This document shows, one piece after another, positions 1 through 7,766 of a stretch of DNA of 64,000 nt. The stretch is from the NCBI RefSeq assembly GCF_003952425.1, contig NZ_CP034449.1, positions 1,364,001-1,428,000 on the forward strand, given 5' to 3'. A program made the translations under genes and the position numbers. Each line of letters starts with the position of its first letter. Position 1 is the stretch's first letter. The stretch is from Mesorhizobium sp. M2A.F.Ca.ET.046.03.2.1. GTDB lineage: Bacteria; Pseudomonadota; Alphaproteobacteria; Rhizobiales; Rhizobiaceae. Below the pieces are notes generated by a model. It was given only the letters and a program-made list of their open reading frames with translations. It was not told the origin of the DNA and ran no database searches.

Positions 1-334
1 CCATGCCGCTAAAGACATGCGTATAGAATGCATCAGGTTCAACAATCAGATGACAATGTGGACCGGTCTGAATGACCGGTCGGCTGCGAAGCTGTTTACC
101 GAGTTCGGCAATCTGCTGATGCCCATAACCCAGACGTAAGGCGCGATCTGCAAGTAGCAGTTCCATCTGTTCCAGCGCGTGCATGCGGACAGGATGAGCA
201 GCGGATGGTTTCGCGTTATAAACGGCATGCGCATACGCACACGTTGGAAGAGTCGAGTACCGCGAAATATACGGCATAAGCCAAATCAACGCTTCGGCGA
301 CGGGCTTTGGAGACAACGACTTCATCGCATTCAT
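1..334 (-). CDS. Unrecognised protein, N-terminal 111 codons, runs off the left edge
   Basis: An uninterrupted frame starts at the ATG at 334 (an alternative ATG lies three codons later at 325) and continues past base 1 without a stop. The visible protein is of ordinary composition, with a helical stretch rich in Leu, Gln and Glu in its middle and a Gly-Pro-His-Cys-His motif near residue 94. I do not recognise the family and propose no function. The composition and absence of stops over 111 codons favour a real gene. It is the last visible gene in the minus direction, about 350 bases beyond the broken methyltransferase. Confidence 0.5.
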   Translation of the reverse strand, partial: MNAMKSLSPKPVAEALIWLMPYISRYSTLPTCAYAHAVYNAKPSAAHPVRMHALEQMELLLADRALRLGYGHQQIAELGKQLRSRPVIQTGPHCHLIVEPDAFYTHVFSGM

Positions 335-681
335 CCCGTGATTTGAACCGACGTCTACTGTGTCAACATCGATCAAAACTCGGCCTTGTAGAGTTCACTC
401 AATGACGACTTGGGCACAGGGCGAACGTGAAACTTTGGACGTTCGCGAACGTCAGCACCCCAAGGCCGAAGCCCCGATGACAGGTAAAATACCACTCGGC
501 CCGCGTACTCAAAATAACAAGTGGTAAGGAACAGGCACGCAATGACCGACCCAAGACGACCAGGCGGCCCCAAATTGCCCTAAAAGCAGCACCTGAGATA
601 CAAATGCGCGCCAATGTTGGACGCGCAAGCGTACCGGCAGTAAATCGATCACACGGCAGGAGCTTCGGTCCTGGCGCAGCT
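335..681. other. Intergenic stretch, no supported gene
   Basis: Several overlapping short frames occur, the longest minus-strand one at 399-689, but none has a convincing ribosome-binding site or a recognisable product. A 66-codon minus frame at 373-573 has a hydrophobic N-terminal part and could be a small membrane peptide; I would not annotate it without homologues. Confidence 0.4.
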
Positions 682-1715
682 TCACTCATCTGGTGAACGC
701 CCCAAGCGTCGGAATGGTGGTAGTTCCACGGCTAATCCCGGTAGCTGACCGGGAGCTTCTATGTAGACATATTCGTTTGGAATGCAGGGCGGGGCCATCG
801 ACGAAATCAGGCGCCGCAGATTGTCCGCATTGTTGCTGGCAGCAAGGGTGTAGAAATTGCCGCAATTCCATGTCACGCATCCGTATTTGAAATACTCGGC
901 CAATGCTGCTGACATATCGTTTAGCGTCGTCTCGTTGAGATTCATCCGTTTGAGAATGACCTTATTTTTATTTTTGATTTCCTCAGGTTTGAAGAAACGC
1001 GCCTTATATCCGTGGTCTTTTTGAAGCTCACGGCGCAGATATTCGTCGCCTTCAATTTGCCTGAATTTTTCCAAAAAGAGGAATATCCCGTCTTCTTTCA
1101 GTTGTCGTTTCACAAACCCAACCTGCTCCCGTCGATTGGGCGAATACATTTGGAAAGTAGTGTCTTCTAAGATGATGTCGAATCCGTCGGAAAAGTGCTT
1201 TAAACTTGGGGTCGACGCTACTCTGCTCCTCGTGAGGTGGTGGAATGGGCCGAGGAAGAAAGTTGCATGGGCGGGTTGTCCGTGGAGAAAGAAGCTCTCT
1301 TCGTTTTCCTTATTGGGGCTGCACGAAAGGGTTTGAATCTTGCCGTTGCCCAAGCGCCCTAGCGTACGGGCAAGTGTTCCTTCGGCGTCCCCCAGCACAT
1401 AGAAGCGAGCGGGGTTTTCATCATGCCCAATGGCAAATCCATACCGTAAGAGGGCATCACCAACGCGAACCGCCTCCTCGAGGCGATAAGGGATACTGCC
1501 AAATAATGAGGGTCGAAACGGCCCCAGAGCTGGCGATGTACGCCAGTGAAGCTTTCCAGTGACACATCCCCCTGGAAAAGGCGCGCATCAACGCTCGGCA
1601 TTTTGATGGGAACTCCTGATTGTGCCGCAGCGGTTGCCGAAAAAAAATCGGCCATTTCATTCAATCGCGGTGCCTTATCGCACTCGGCAAAAAAGTCTCG
1701 CATCTGCGGTTCCAT
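682..1715 (-). pseudogene. SAM-dependent methyltransferase-like gene, frameshifted
   Basis: The protein is split over two frames: an N-terminal part from the ATG at 1715 and a C-terminal part ending at 682. They join around 1480-1500, where the frame reading RLEEAVRVGDALL takes over and continues into YGFAIGHDENPARFYVLGD. The C-terminal part contains DIILEDTTFQMY followed by a long charged helix and a strand, the layout of the later motifs of class I methyltransferases (inference; the glycine-rich SAM loop is not clear to me). It lies 107 bases downstream of the SET-domain gene on the same strand and may be co-transcribed with it. A single indel explains the break, so either recent decay or a sequencing error is possible. 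The substrate is unknown. Confidence 0.5.
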
Positions 1716-1822
1716 TTCGCGCTCCCTAGGCGAGTTGCTCGACGCACCACTACACCAGTGCGTGACAGTGGGTCACATTGTGGGCCGGCGGGTCCAAGTT
1801 CCGAAAAATTTCGGAGTGGTCT

Positions 1823-2362
1823 TTATCTTCCTCGGCTACTGGGCCAAGGCTTCCTCAGGTATGGTGCGTGGAATCCTGAGACGAGTATCGGATGATCAGG
1901 AGGCAACGTTGAGAAGCCTCCGGCTGCACGTCGGCAATTTGCCGCTGAACAAAGACAGACTGAGACCCCGATGCACTCGAACTCCGAGGAGGCGTAGTCC
2001 CACGTTACTTCCAGACCAGAAATGATTTCCTGATTAGCAATAAAATCGTAGGCTCCAAATCGGTTCGGCACGATCGCTAAGTTGGGATTACAAGAATGAT
2101 TCACAACGACGGCGGGCTCCTCAAACAGAGCATGGACATCCCAGTCCAGTTGGATCGAGTTTGTCGTCCGAATTCTTTCCATCCGGTCCAGCAGCCCGAT
2201 GATAACAACCTCTCCAGGTGAGAAATCGCGAGCAGAGAATACGCCGCGGCCTTTATCGTCACCTGTAGAGAGGACACTTACGTTGCGGGCATTCAGTAGT
2301 CTTACGCACCCGATATCGTCTGTCAAGATAGACGCTCTTTTCGTTACGTGTGGCGCCGGCAT
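1823..2362 (-). CDS. SET-domain protein, putative protein-lysine methyltransferase
   Basis: The 179-residue protein shows the SET signature in order: an N-terminal KGRGVFSARDFSPGEVV segment (residues about 36-52), the pseudoknot motif NHSCNPN (about 87-93), a DY pair (about 122-123) and a post-SET-like CLCSAANC cluster (about 136-143). SET enzymes transfer methyl from S-adenosylmethionine to lysine in proteins; the target here is unknown. The ATG at 2362 has AGGGA six bases upstream. The gene lies downstream of a copy of the nifH promoter and leader (2600-2870), so expression in nitrogen-fixing bacteroids is plausible, although one half of that NifA site is mutated. The last 25 or so residues are basic and atypical, and may be an altered end. 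Confidence 0.75.
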   Translation of the reverse strand: MPAPHVTKRASILTDDIGCVRLLNARNVSVLSTGDDKGRGVFSARDFSPGEVVIIGLLDRMERIRTTNSIQLDWDVHALFEEPAVVVNHSCNPNLAIVPNRFGAYDFIANQEIISGLEVTWDYASSEFECIGVSVCLCSAANCRRAAGGFSTLPPDHPILVSGFHAPYLRKPWPSSRGR

Positions 2363-2484
2363 TGCAAATTCCCTATATATTATGGAGGCCCAGAGAGAGC
2401 CTTAACTGTGTTGCGTGCGATATAAGTTGCTTCTTCATTGCCGCCTGCAAAAATCATGGTCTGGTATGCTTTGGCAACTTTGTC

Positions 2485-2622
2485 TCAATGCCCAAGGACC
2501 GCGTCTCTATTAGACGCACATTTCTTCAGCTTCCGCTCAATCCCACATAGAGCCAAGCCTATTTTGGGACGTGCTGGAGTTGCCGACCCTTTCCGAAAAC
2601 GACGTGACGCCGCCTCTGACAT
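2485..2622 (-). CDS. Short frame beginning with a nifH-like leader
   Basis: A 45-codon frame begins at the ATG at 2622. The preceding GGAGGAAAGGA segment and the first codons (MSEAA) match the nifH start region (MSGLRQ behind GAAGGAAAGCAAC). After a few codons all resemblance to NifH ends. It is best read as the 5' end of a nifH copy joined to unrelated DNA. It may be translated, but I infer no function. It precedes the SET gene by about 120 bases. Confidence 0.35.
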   Translation of the reverse strand: MSEAASRRFRKGSATPARPKIGLALCGIERKLKKCASNRDAVLGH

Positions 2623-2703
2623 TCCTTTCCTCCGTTTCCATCCATCTAGGTTACTGCGACATGAACGCCCCTCCGGCGCTCTCGCCGCCTTTCACCGAAG
2701 ACT

Positions 2704-2821
2704 TCAAAATTTGTGCCAATCTGAAAGATTGAGTCGAAGAAGAATTTTTGAGCTACTTTTCAGCTATTTAACCTAGCGCAACAGGAGATCGACTAAACAA
2801 GACTGCTTGGCGGACCCGACA
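2704..2821 (-). promoter_or_regulatory. Copy of the nifH sigma-54 promoter with a damaged NifA site
   Basis: TGGCACAAATTTTGA at 2704-2718 (minus) is the counterpart of the nifH -24/-12 element. At the matching distance (88 bases; 92 in nifH) lies 2806-2821, where the plus strand reads CTT-N10-ACA instead of TGT-N10-ACA. The intervening AT-rich stretch, including CTTTTCAGCTATTTAAC, is shared with the nifH upstream region. Transcription would run towards the SET gene. The damaged half-site may weaken NifA activation. Confidence 0.6.
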
Positions 2822-2829
2822 AACCCGAC

Positions 2830-3177
2830 AGAAGATGTCGGAAGGTTTCGTATTTGTTCGTAACGTCGGGCATGACGCGCCTTGGTCGACCTGACTGGTC
2901 TCATGCGTGCTCTTATGAGAGCACTTAGGGGTGGTGACTCAGATCACGTTGCTCACGGGGCGCGAACATCGGGTGCCCGCACTGGCGCCAGCAGGGAGGC
3001 GAAGTACCACCCTACTATTCGTGTGGAGTTGGCAAGGGAGCCGGGGAGTATTTCGCTGGAGCGACGCCCCCAACCCGCACGGGTGATCGCGCTGGCCCCC
3101 GCGCTTCGAGATTAATGTAGCTGAACCGCTCGCCAGCTGGATTGCCCCCCGCGAACTCGCGTGATTGGCAATTGGCA
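2830..3177. other. Intergenic stretch, nothing recognised
   Basis: It lies between the nifH-like promoter copy and the broken ACC deaminase. Only short frames with unusual composition are present; no promoter, repeat or product could be supported. Confidence 0.35.
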
Positions 3178-3900
3178 TCAGTCGCGAGCTTCAATTACGG
3201 TGGCTACTCCTATCTCGACGAGCCCCGCCGTGTGTTGGGCAATACGACGGACCTGCGCCCTGGTCTTTTGCGGGACTGGCAGAGGCATCGATACCGAACC
3301 GTGTGCTGTCGACCATCGTCGGCGAATCCGATGATCATGCCGCAATGCGTTGAACCGGTACAGTGCAAAGCTGCTTCTCCTGAGCACGCACTGCGCGGCA
3401 AAACCCCACATAGCCAAGGCCACCGTATTTGTGGACAGAGGCGCCGCCGGCTGGTACCGCATAAGACATCCTAAAGCGCTTTTTTCCCAGTTGCGGCGGA
3501 TGCCGATGTTAAAGCCCTCGTCAACCAGGCGCACCTCTGCTCCCATGATGGGCTCAAGAGAATATTGCCGACCCGGTCGCAGACGGCACTCATGGGAACC
3601 CAGCTCTCCTGAAACAGGAGACATTTCATGCCGATCTTGGCGGCAACGGCGGCGACCATCCGCGTGTGGTCGGGCTGCAAGCCGCCGATGGTGACGAGCG
3701 TATCGGCACCCGACGCGATCGCGTCGGGGATTATGTTTTCGAGCTTGCGCAGCTTGTTGCCGCCCAACGCCATACCGGAGGTGCAGTCCTCTCGTTTGGC
3801 GAAGATTTCTACCTTGCCGCCCAGAGGCTTGCCGAGCCGGTCGAGCTTCCCAATGGGGTTGGGTCAAAAGTGAGCGGATAGGGTTCGAATTTTCCGGCAT
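3178..3900 (-). pseudogene. acdS: 1-aminocyclopropane-1-carboxylate deaminase, decayed
   Basis: The start (MPENSNP, ATG at 3900) and the core [19 protein letters not shown] followed by [20 protein letters not shown] are characteristic of ACC deaminase, a PLP enzyme that degrades the ethylene precursor ACC; the lysine of GGNKLRK is the PLP lysine in this family. The protein is scattered over at least three frames, with shifts near 3775-3860 and around 3480-3600, and the C-terminal part (3178-3470) is scrambled. The intact enzyme has about 338 residues; no single frame here covers more than a third of that. In Mesorhizobium loti acdS is known to be NifA-controlled, which agrees with the sigma-54-like element upstream. 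The gene is almost certainly inactive. Confidence 0.75.
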
Positions 3901-3948
3901 GTTTTGTTCGATAGCACGTGAGATTGAGCTAACCTAGCAATGCACGAT

Positions 3949-3963
3949 GCACGAGCTGTTCCA
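3949..3963 (-). promoter_or_regulatory. Sigma-54-like promoter upstream of the acdS remnant
   Basis: The minus strand reads TGGAACAGCTCGTGC, with GG and GC ten bases apart, about 50 bases upstream of the acdS start at 3900. The -24 box is imperfect (TGGAAC for TGGCAC). I found no clear TGT-N10-ACA site close upstream. Confidence 0.4.
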
Positions 3964-4218
3964 AACGCTTGTTTGACTGTGATGTCGGCTGCATTCGGAT
4001 CTTCCAAAAGGGGACCACTGTCATGTTTTCCGGCCCTTCGTTCGAAAGCGCGACGAAGCAACGTGCGTGCCCTGCCCAGCGATCGACCACTAATGTCTAT
4101 GGGACCGAAACTACATTCCCTGCGTTAGAACGATGAGAATGCCGCCTCCTTCGACCATACTAGGCGCCATGACCTCACTAATCGAACTTGAACAAAGTAA
4201 ATCTGGGCTCTGATCTTG

Positions 4219-4552
4219 TCACAGCGCCTCAAGGGAGGAGCAGCAATATGCCGAGCGTTTGATTGCGCTGGGCCCGTCTTGAGTTTCATTCTTTCGCTCG
4301 TCATCGTCGGGCGACTGGTACCGAACTTCCTGGGATCTATCGAAAACAGAGCTTTGCTCCGCTTTGACAGCGCAGCTGGATCGCGAAATCAGAAAGAGCA
4401 CACTTGCGAAATAACCCAGCTGAAGAAGTAGCGAACAGCCCAGCGTCGTGACGACTGCTAGACGGAACGAATAATGCGAGGCGAAGTAAACCGTCACAGC
4501 GTTGCCGCACAGGACCAGCCCGAGGAGCCGACAAAAATGTGATGAAGCGCAA
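4219..4552 (-). pseudogene. ExoX-like exopolysaccharide production repressor, frameshifted
   Basis: Two frames join near 4533: a TTG start at 4552 (MRFITFLS, with AGGAGAA upstream) and the frame reading LLGLVLCGNAVTVYFASHYS followed by a second hydrophobic segment, LGCSLLLQLGYFASVLFLI. Two closely spaced transmembrane helices and a short polar tail are typical of the small inner-membrane ExoX/Psi repressors of exopolysaccharide synthesis in rhizobia. One base must be added or lost to restore the gene. The family call rests on remembered similarity. Confidence 0.5.
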
Positions 4553-4590
4553 TGCCGTTCTCCTGGTTTTGTCTCGTCAAATCATGCACC

Positions 4591-4901
4591 TCATGCTGCG
4601 ATCTGGTCGGCCGCGACATGGGTCTGGCAGTTCTTTGGGCAGACGCGGCCGCAGGCACCGCAGCCAATGCAGCGGCCGGCATGGTCGACAACCATGACCA
4701 TGCGATTGAGCTCACCATCGAAATCGTCGTTTCGCAGGCGCCGAGGATTTCACCCGCGTCATCGACACCGTAAAGATGCATGACCTCGCGCGAGCAGACT
4801 TTGAAACAGCGGCCGCAGCCAATACAGACCATGCCATCTATAGCTATCAGGTATTGCGGCACCCATAAGGAGCCGTTGCGGCTGAAGAATGTGCTCCTCA
4901 T
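4591..4901 (-). pseudogene. fdxB: Second copy of nif-specific ferredoxin III, frameshifted
   Basis: From the ATG at 4901 the first cluster motif CIGCGRCFKVCSREVMHLYG is intact. Near 4737 the frame shifts; the continuing frame reads DDFDGELNRMVMVVDHAGRC, then the second motif CIGCGACGRVCPKNC, and ends in ADQIAA at 4591. An intact paralogue lies at 35848-36165. The start overlaps the stop of the upstream DUF683 gene by four bases, as in the intact copy. Confidence 0.8.
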
Positions 4902-5101
4902 CGCAAAGTCTTCATTTTGGCGAGCTCTCCCCTGGCACCATCCAGCTCGGCGTAAACGGCGTGCGTCTTCTCGGCGACTTCCTCTATCTCAATCCATTTG
5001 ACCGGGAGACCCTCGGCAAGGTCGCGCAAATTCGTCTTGGCTATTGCCGCGCGCAGTTGAAGCTTTCGGACTTTTTTCGTCCTCTCATCCAGATTTGACA
5101 T
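4898..5101 (-). CDS. CCE_0567/DUF683-family nif-cluster protein, copy 1
   Basis: A 67-residue charged helical protein with the same length and pattern as the copy at 36162-36365 (a KKVRKLQ-R-A segment, then LAE-LP-W-EI-VA). Proteins of this family form small helical bundles and sit between the NifX-associated gene and fdxB in many diazotrophs; their biochemical role is unclear. The ATG at 5101 has CGAGGAAGGATC in front. The stop overlaps the start of the fdxB copy (ATGA). The frame is intact although both neighbours are broken, so it may still be made if transcribed. Confidence 0.75.
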   Translation of the reverse strand: MSNLDERTKKVRKLQLRAAIAKTNLRDLAEGLPVKWIEIEEVAEKTHAVYAELDGARGELAKMKTLR

Positions 5102-5126
5102 GATCCTTCCTCGAAAATCGGTTTCT

Positions 5127-5510
5127 TCACGCCCGCGCCACGTCCCGATAGGCAATAGCTGCGGTCGCATCGCCGACCAGTTTCGCCCCGGTATCTGCGA
5201 GTTTCCGGAGAGTCTCGAAGCCGAACCGATAGACGCCTCGACAGACCGACGAACTGCCCGACCGTGAAAGTACGCGCCCGGAGCACCGGTCGGTTTCATT
5301 TCGTCTGAGCGCTCCTCGATCCCAAGCTCCACTACGGTCTAAAACATGCCGAGCCGCCCAGCGCGTCCGGATCCGGATCGCCAATGATCGGATATTCCGC
5401 TGCAGTTCCTTGGTGATGATGAAATTGGCCAGCAACCCGGTGTCCGATTTCCCTTGGCGTGAGCCATTGAAGGCGAGCACGGATCAACCGCGGGAGGCGT
5501 ACGGCGGGTA
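5127..5510 (-). pseudogene. NifX-associated protein (DUF269), degenerate copy
   Basis: Fragments in three frames match the intact DUF269 protein at 16815-17294: VRLPRLIRAR, a GKSDTGLLANFIITKELQRN segment, [32 protein letters not shown] and the C-terminal AYRDVARA. Several indels make it non-functional, and the N-terminal third is not recognisable. It precedes DUF683 copy 1 in the usual order. Confidence 0.75.
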
Positions 5511-5879
5511 CGGGCGTCGCCCCGTCCGTGTGACGGCAGGGCCATGCGCCGCGTGCGACGTTTGGTTTGCTCGATTTCAGTGCTCGATTTCTGCTTTCGG
5601 GTACGCCAACTCCGGGCCTGGTTGCGCAGCCGACGTCCGACCTGGCCGGGCCGATCCCACGTCGATGCCTTCCCTTCGGGCTGACCACTCCTGGGTCGTG
5701 ACGTCTTCCGATAGGCCCAAGTCGGCTCGAGCATCTCTTCCGCGCCGATCCGGTGAGAGGTACTCAGGTTCGAGCCTAAACGATCCATCCCTGTGCTGCC
5801 TGGGCATACTTGCCGCGGGCGCCCCGCGGAAACTGGCGGATTGACCAGGGTTCTTTTTCACTTGTCGTCTCTTCGCTCA
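5511..5879. other. Intergenic stretch, nothing recognised
   Basis: Long frames on both strands overlap here, with Arg-, Ser- and Pro-rich translations typical of non-coding GC-rich DNA. The N-terminal part of the DUF269 copy may have decayed into this segment. Confidence 0.35.
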
Positions 5880-7034
5880 TCAGGCGACTGTGCTTTGATT
5901 TTCAGCGGCCGTGTTTTGCGGAACCACGCAAAGATCCCCGGAGCATGCGTTCTCACCCGTGTAGTTGGCCAGGGCTTGGAGCAATGCGGTAAGGCAGTAT
6001 TGTTTGATATGGTCCGGCATCATCCCTGGATTCCCCAGAGATTTCAGCGCCACCTCGATCAACTCGATTGCGCGACCCTTGTTGCCGCTCTCGTAATAAT
6101 ACTGAGCGACCGGGACGTACCACCGGAATTTAAGAGGCCCCTCGCCGTGTGGGGGATTCAGTGTCAGTATCTGTTCCGCGAGCTCGTGGCCCATCGCGAA
6201 GCGTTCAGCACGGGGGATATGTGAGTTGTCAATCGCGGGATCGAAGAGTTGGTTCAGGGCCATGACCATCCAAGAGACGGCATCGAATTTTTTGTCGATG
6301 GCGTCCTCGACCAACTGGCGCATGACGGGCAAGCCGGTCTGCATGTCGCGCAGCTTGTGAAGCAGTAGATTCGCGTGCGTTTCCCGGAACCCGCTATAAT
6401 CGGGCACTAAGGCGAGGCCTTCTTCGATGGCCGAGACCGCCGCCGTCCAATCCTCGGCCTGCATCGCCGGGTGAAGCTTGGCGTAAATCGGTCGGGTCAG
6501 TGCTAGCTCGCGTGCCTTGGATTGGTTAGTAGCGATCCGCCTTGCATCGGCGCGTTGAGCTTCATCGCTGTTGCGCCAACTGCCGTTGAGAACCTTTGGC
6601 AAAACGTCATCGAGTTCCGCCGGATGTCCTATGAAAGCGATGAGGCCGTCGCGGTCGACTAAGAACGAGGCGGGAATCCCCAGAGATGAACTGGGTTCCA
6701 TCCATAGTCTATTCATTTCGCCTGTGTAATCGAACGCGATACGATAATTCAGATTCGGGAATCTCTCTGTCAGCCAAGCATCCAAGCTAGTCCGCGTCTC
6801 CTCGGCGGTCGGGCCCTTTTCCCCAGCTGCGACTCCGATGACCTCAAATCCGCTGTCTTGATACTTCTCCTGCAACTGCGTCAGATGGGGCATCACCGCC
6901 ACACAGGGTGCGCACCAAGTCGCCCAAAATTCCAGGAGGTACACCTTGCCGGGGTGAAAGTTGGCGAGGGGCTCGCCACGCAGCCAGTCGTCCACTTTGA
7001 TCGGAGGAGCCGGGGACTCCTTATGCAACACCAT
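5880..7034 (-). CDS. TlpA-like thioredoxin-fold protein with a long helical C-terminal domain
   Basis: The 384-residue protein has a redoxin domain at residues about 10-165 with the active-site pair in FWATWCAPC (Cys41, Cys44) and a cis-Pro-type IPASFLVDRDG segment. TlpA-type proteins reduce or exchange disulphides. Residues about 190-384 form a helical region suggestive of TPR-like repeats. No signal peptide or membrane anchor is evident, so a cytoplasmic location is possible. The ATG at 7034 is preceded by GGAGAACAAT; longer starts up to 7130 lack such a site. It lies downstream of the cupin-MetRS gene on the same strand, with a decayed ABC ATPase between, so a role in that pathway is only a guess. 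Confidence 0.75.
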   Translation of the reverse strand: MVLHKESPAPPIKVDDWLRGEPLANFHPGKVYLLEFWATWCAPCVAVMPHLTQLQEKYQDSGFEVIGVAAGEKGPTAEETRTSLDAWLTERFPNLNYRIAFDYTGEMNRLWMEPSSSLGIPASFLVDRDGLIAFIGHPAELDDVLPKVLNGSWRNSDEAQRADARRIATNQSKARELALTRPIYAKLHPAMQAEDWTAAVSAIEEGLALVPDYSGFRETHANLLLHKLRDMQTGLPVMRQLVEDAIDKKFDAVSWMVMALNQLFDPAIDNSHIPRAERFAMGHELAEQILTLNPPHGEGPLKFRWYVPVAQYYYESGNKGRAIELIEVALKSLGNPGMMPDHIKQYCLTALLQALANYTGENACSGDLCVVPQNTAAENQSTVA

Positions 7035-7056
7035 ATTGTTCTCCAAAGCTCTATTC

Positions 7057-7560
7057 TCACACCTTTCGGGCGTTTCTGACGAGCCGGTTCTCCTCTGAGA
7101 AATGGAAGAAACCGGTTCGGTGACCAGCACTCGTCTTGTGCGTTCGCATGCGGCTAGTCCTCACCCATTGTTGCCGCATCTCAACCAGCAATGGTCGTGC
7201 CAGCCCGCTTAGTGAGCGTAAGTGTGTGGTTAGCTCGGAAAACCTTTGGGCGTAGAACGCGGTCGATTGTTTTGAACCCGACATGGTTCCTGCCGCTGTC
7301 TGGTTTTCGACACGCATCACTGATGCTTCACGCTTGAGAACCGAAGACAGCTTGGCTGTCTCGCCTGGGGCAATGTTCGGCGTCGGCCCGTCTAACAGCA
7401 TCATTTCGGGGCCGGTCGAAAGTGCGCGGGCGATCTCCACGACCGGCTCCCGCCTGCAGCCACTGCGTCCTGGCCTGCTGATGGCTGAGCCTTCCTTCTT
7501 GGGCCGGGTCGGTGGGGCGGTGAGGCCCAGCGCGTCGACTGCGAGCCGCCGCCGTTACCG
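7057..7560 (-). pseudogene. Branched-chain amino-acid ABC transporter ATPase, remnant
   Basis: A continuous minus frame carries LAVDALGLTAPPTRPKKEGS and then VEIARALSTGPEMMLLDGPT followed by PNIAPGETAKL. This corresponds to the post-signature and Walker B region of LivG/LivF-type ATPases (EIARAL-P-LLLLDEP-GL-P-E). The signature serines, the DEP glutamate and the whole N-terminal half are missing. It is a dead fragment. Confidence 0.5.
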
Positions 7561-7766
7561 CATATGATGTTTGGCCAGACGGCCGATCCCGCATTCACGA
7601 GCCGATATTTCGTGAAAGAGCTTTGGAAGCATTGCAGGTTCCTGCGTAGACCACCCGCTGCTGCGGGCATTCGCGACCCCTTCGCTGAATAGGAGGGTCC
7701 AGGTGGGCCAGTCTGGTCTCGATTGTCTGGTGGCAGCCCGTAGAGATGTCGGATATGCCGCGCCGA

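Noticed and set aside
1823..2362. Nodulation methyltransferase NodS for the SET gene
   Set aside because: NHSCNPN and the post-SET cysteines indicate the SET fold; NodS is a class I methyltransferase with a different pattern.
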